Source: Bacillota bacterium
Lineage (GTDB): Bacteria > Bacillota > Clostridia > Christensenellales > UMGS416
Direction of reading: 5' to 3'
Length of the DNA: 15,083 bases
Assembly: GCA_023409755.1 (NCBI GenBank)
Contig: JAEYRA010000112.1
Span: forward strand, 1 to 15,083
Shown: positions 13,971 to 15,083 of the stretch, in pieces
Position numbering within the stretch: the first letter of the stretch is position 1
How the letters are laid out: every line of letters begins with the position of its first letter
Translations under genes and position numbers: made by a program
Notes under the pieces: model-generated
Told to the model about the DNA's origin: nothing
The model's database searches: none
Seen by the model: only the letters and a program-made list of their open reading frames with translations

Positions 13971-13988
13971 TCCAATGCATGCAAATGC
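13963..13988. repeat. Three AATGC repeats at 10-bp spacing over the ireB -35
   Basis: AATGC occurs at 13964-13968, 13974-13978 and 13984-13988, each exactly 10 bases apart; the first two are parts of a longer CAATGCA repeat. This puts the copies on the same face of the helix, immediately around and upstream of the ireB -35. It could be a binding site for an activator or repressor. Confidence 0.5.
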
Positions 13989-14016
13989 TGGAAGGTGCAC
14001 CTGTCGATTCCTGCCG

Positions 14017-14041
14017 TCAAAAAAGCCCGGTGACCTCACCG
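14017..14041 (-). terminator. Candidate terminator inside the end of the formate-THF ligase gene
   Basis: On the minus strand CGGTGA and TCACCG (14028-14041) form a short stem, followed by GGGC and TTTTTT (14019-14024). The T-run codes for the last residues and runs into the TGA stop. The stem is short (about five pairs with a 4-base loop), so efficiency is uncertain. Confidence 0.5.
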
Positions 14042-15083
14042 CTGGCGTCAATGTCAATGCTCTCGGCCGCCGGATGCTTGGAAAGACCTGGCATTTTCAG
14101 GATGCTGCCAGCCTGCAGCACCACAAAGCCCGCCCCGGCCAAGAGCTTTACCCCCCGCACGCGAAGGGTGAAGCCCGTAGGCGCGCCCAGCGCCTTGGCG
14201 TCGTCGCTGACCGAATACTGCGTCTTGGCCATACAAATCGGCAGCCCGCCGCAACCAGCCCGCTCCAGCGCATCAAGTTCCGCTTCCGCCTGAGGGCTGA
14301 ACTCCACCGCCGCGCCGCCGTACCAGTCCTGCACCAGGCCCTCGGCCTTTTGCCGCAGGGGCAGGGCGACGTCGTAGACGAAATGAGGTTCGCTGGGCCT
14401 CGCGGCTTCCATCACGGCCTGGGCCAACCCAATGCCGCCGGCGCCGCCATCGGCCCAGGCTGTGAAGGGACACGCCCGTACACCCAGTGCCGCGCAGCCA
14501 TCCTCCACCACCCGCAGTTCCTCGTCGCTGTCGGTGGCAAAGCGGTTGACCGCCACCACCACCGGCAAGCCCAATCCGCGCAGGTTCGCCACGTGGTGGG
14601 TCAGGTTCACCAACCCCGCCCGCACCGCGTCGGCATCGGGGGCCGTTAGGTTGTCCTTGGCCACGCCGCCGTGGTATTTAAGAGCCCGCACCGTGGCCAC
14701 CACGACCACAGCGGACGGCCACAACCCGGCGGCACGGCACTTGATGTCCAGGAACTTCTCCGCCCCCAGGTCCGCGCCGAAGCCCGCCTCGGTCACCACC
14801 CAGTCAGCGCAGGAGAGCGCCGTGCGGGTGGCAATGACGCTGTTACAGCCGTGGGCGATGTTGGCAAACGGGCCGCCGTGGATGAACACCGGCGTTCCCT
14901 CCAGCGTCTGCACGAGGTTCGGCTGGATGGCCTCTTTTAAGAGCACCGCCATGGCGCCGTCGGCCTTCAGCATGGCCGCGGTGACGGCCTTGCCGTCCAC
15001 ATCCCGCGCCACCACGATGGCGCCCAGCCGGCGCTTGAGGTCGGTCAGATCGTTGGCCAGGCACAGCACCGCCATCACTTCGG
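14017..15083 (-). CDS. fhs: Formate-tetrahydrofolate ligase, partial (C-terminal part)
   Basis: The last 354 residues of an enzyme of about 555 that joins formate to tetrahydrofolate using ATP, giving 10-formyl-THF for purine synthesis and, in acetogens, the Wood-Ljungdahl methyl branch. EVMAVLCLANDLTDLKRRLG at the window edge, FIHGGPFANIAHGCNS, VTEAGFGADLGAEKFLDIKC, KYHGGVAKDNL and PICMAKTQYSVSDD are all characteristic. The frame is open across the right edge with Glu before the Val-Met, so the true start lies outside. The N-terminal P-loop cannot be checked. It ends 106 bases before the ireB start, and the ireB promoter in between makes it a separate unit. Confidence 0.96.
   Translation of the reverse strand, partial: EVMAVLCLANDLTDLKRRLGAIVVARDVDGKAVTAAMLKADGAMAVLLKEAIQPNLVQTLEGTPVFIHGGPFANIAHGCNSVIATRTALSCADWVVTEAGFGADLGAEKFLDIKCRAAGLWPSAVVVVATVRALKYHGGVAKDNLTAPDADAVRAGLVNLTHHVANLRGLGLPVVVAVNRFATDSDEELRVVEDGCAALGVRACPFTAWADGGAGGIGLAQAVMEAARPSEPHFVYDVALPLRQKAEGLVQDWYGGAAVEFSPQAEAELDALERAGCGGLPICMAKTQYSVSDDAKALGAPTGFTLRVRGVKLLAGAGFVVLQAGSILKMPGLSKHPAAESIDIDASGEVTGLF

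Overview
The window reads as a chromosomal segment of a GC-rich, spore-forming Clostridia-type Firmicute; an Oscillospirales-like gut lineage is my guess. The evidence is a CotF-type spore coat protein gene, an IreB-RuvX-DUF1292 block in the order known from Bacillus (yrzL-yrrK-yrzB), an acpS-nnr-antitoxin-MazF block like the Bacillus acpS/ndoAI/ndoA region, and strong GGAGG ribosome binding sites. I found no phage or transposase genes, tRNA, rRNA or CRISPR array. Most genes belong to recognised families.

Region 1 (1-6135, minus strand). A partial ribokinase gene with its own candidate promoter lies at the left edge. Above it runs a tightly packed series transcribed right to left: birA, a P1-family (DmpA-like) peptidase, acpS, nnr (NAD(P)HX repair), a ribbon-helix-helix antitoxin, a MazF/EndoA toxin and a YitT-family membrane protein. 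Several junctions overlap or abut, which suggests a single operon. BirA and AcpS both modify carrier proteins (biotin and phosphopantetheine), so lipid synthesis is the likely theme of the upstream part.

Region 2 (6136-10995, plus strand). A divergent AT-rich promoter region precedes a three-gene operon: MoxR AAA+ ATPase, DUF58 protein, and a large membrane transglutaminase-like protein. The genes are joined by GTGA and ATGA overlaps. This is a known gene association, with the DUF58 and transglutaminase proteins at the membrane and the ATPase in the cytosol.

Region 3 (10996-11405). About 410 bases without a credible gene but full of inverted repeats, including a 16-bp hairpin whose T-tract is better on the minus strand. 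This is the least explained part of the window.

Region 4 (11406-12774). recX on the minus strand diverges from two small plus-strand genes, a 72-residue protein of unknown function and a CotF-type coat protein. A plus-strand terminator and a minus-strand terminator lie back to back after them.

Region 5 (12793-15083, minus strand). The DUF1292 gene, ruvX and ireB follow a good promoter that has three AATGC repeats spaced exactly 10 bases apart. Upstream is the C-terminal two thirds of formate-tetrahydrofolate ligase, whose stop codon sits inside its own candidate terminator.
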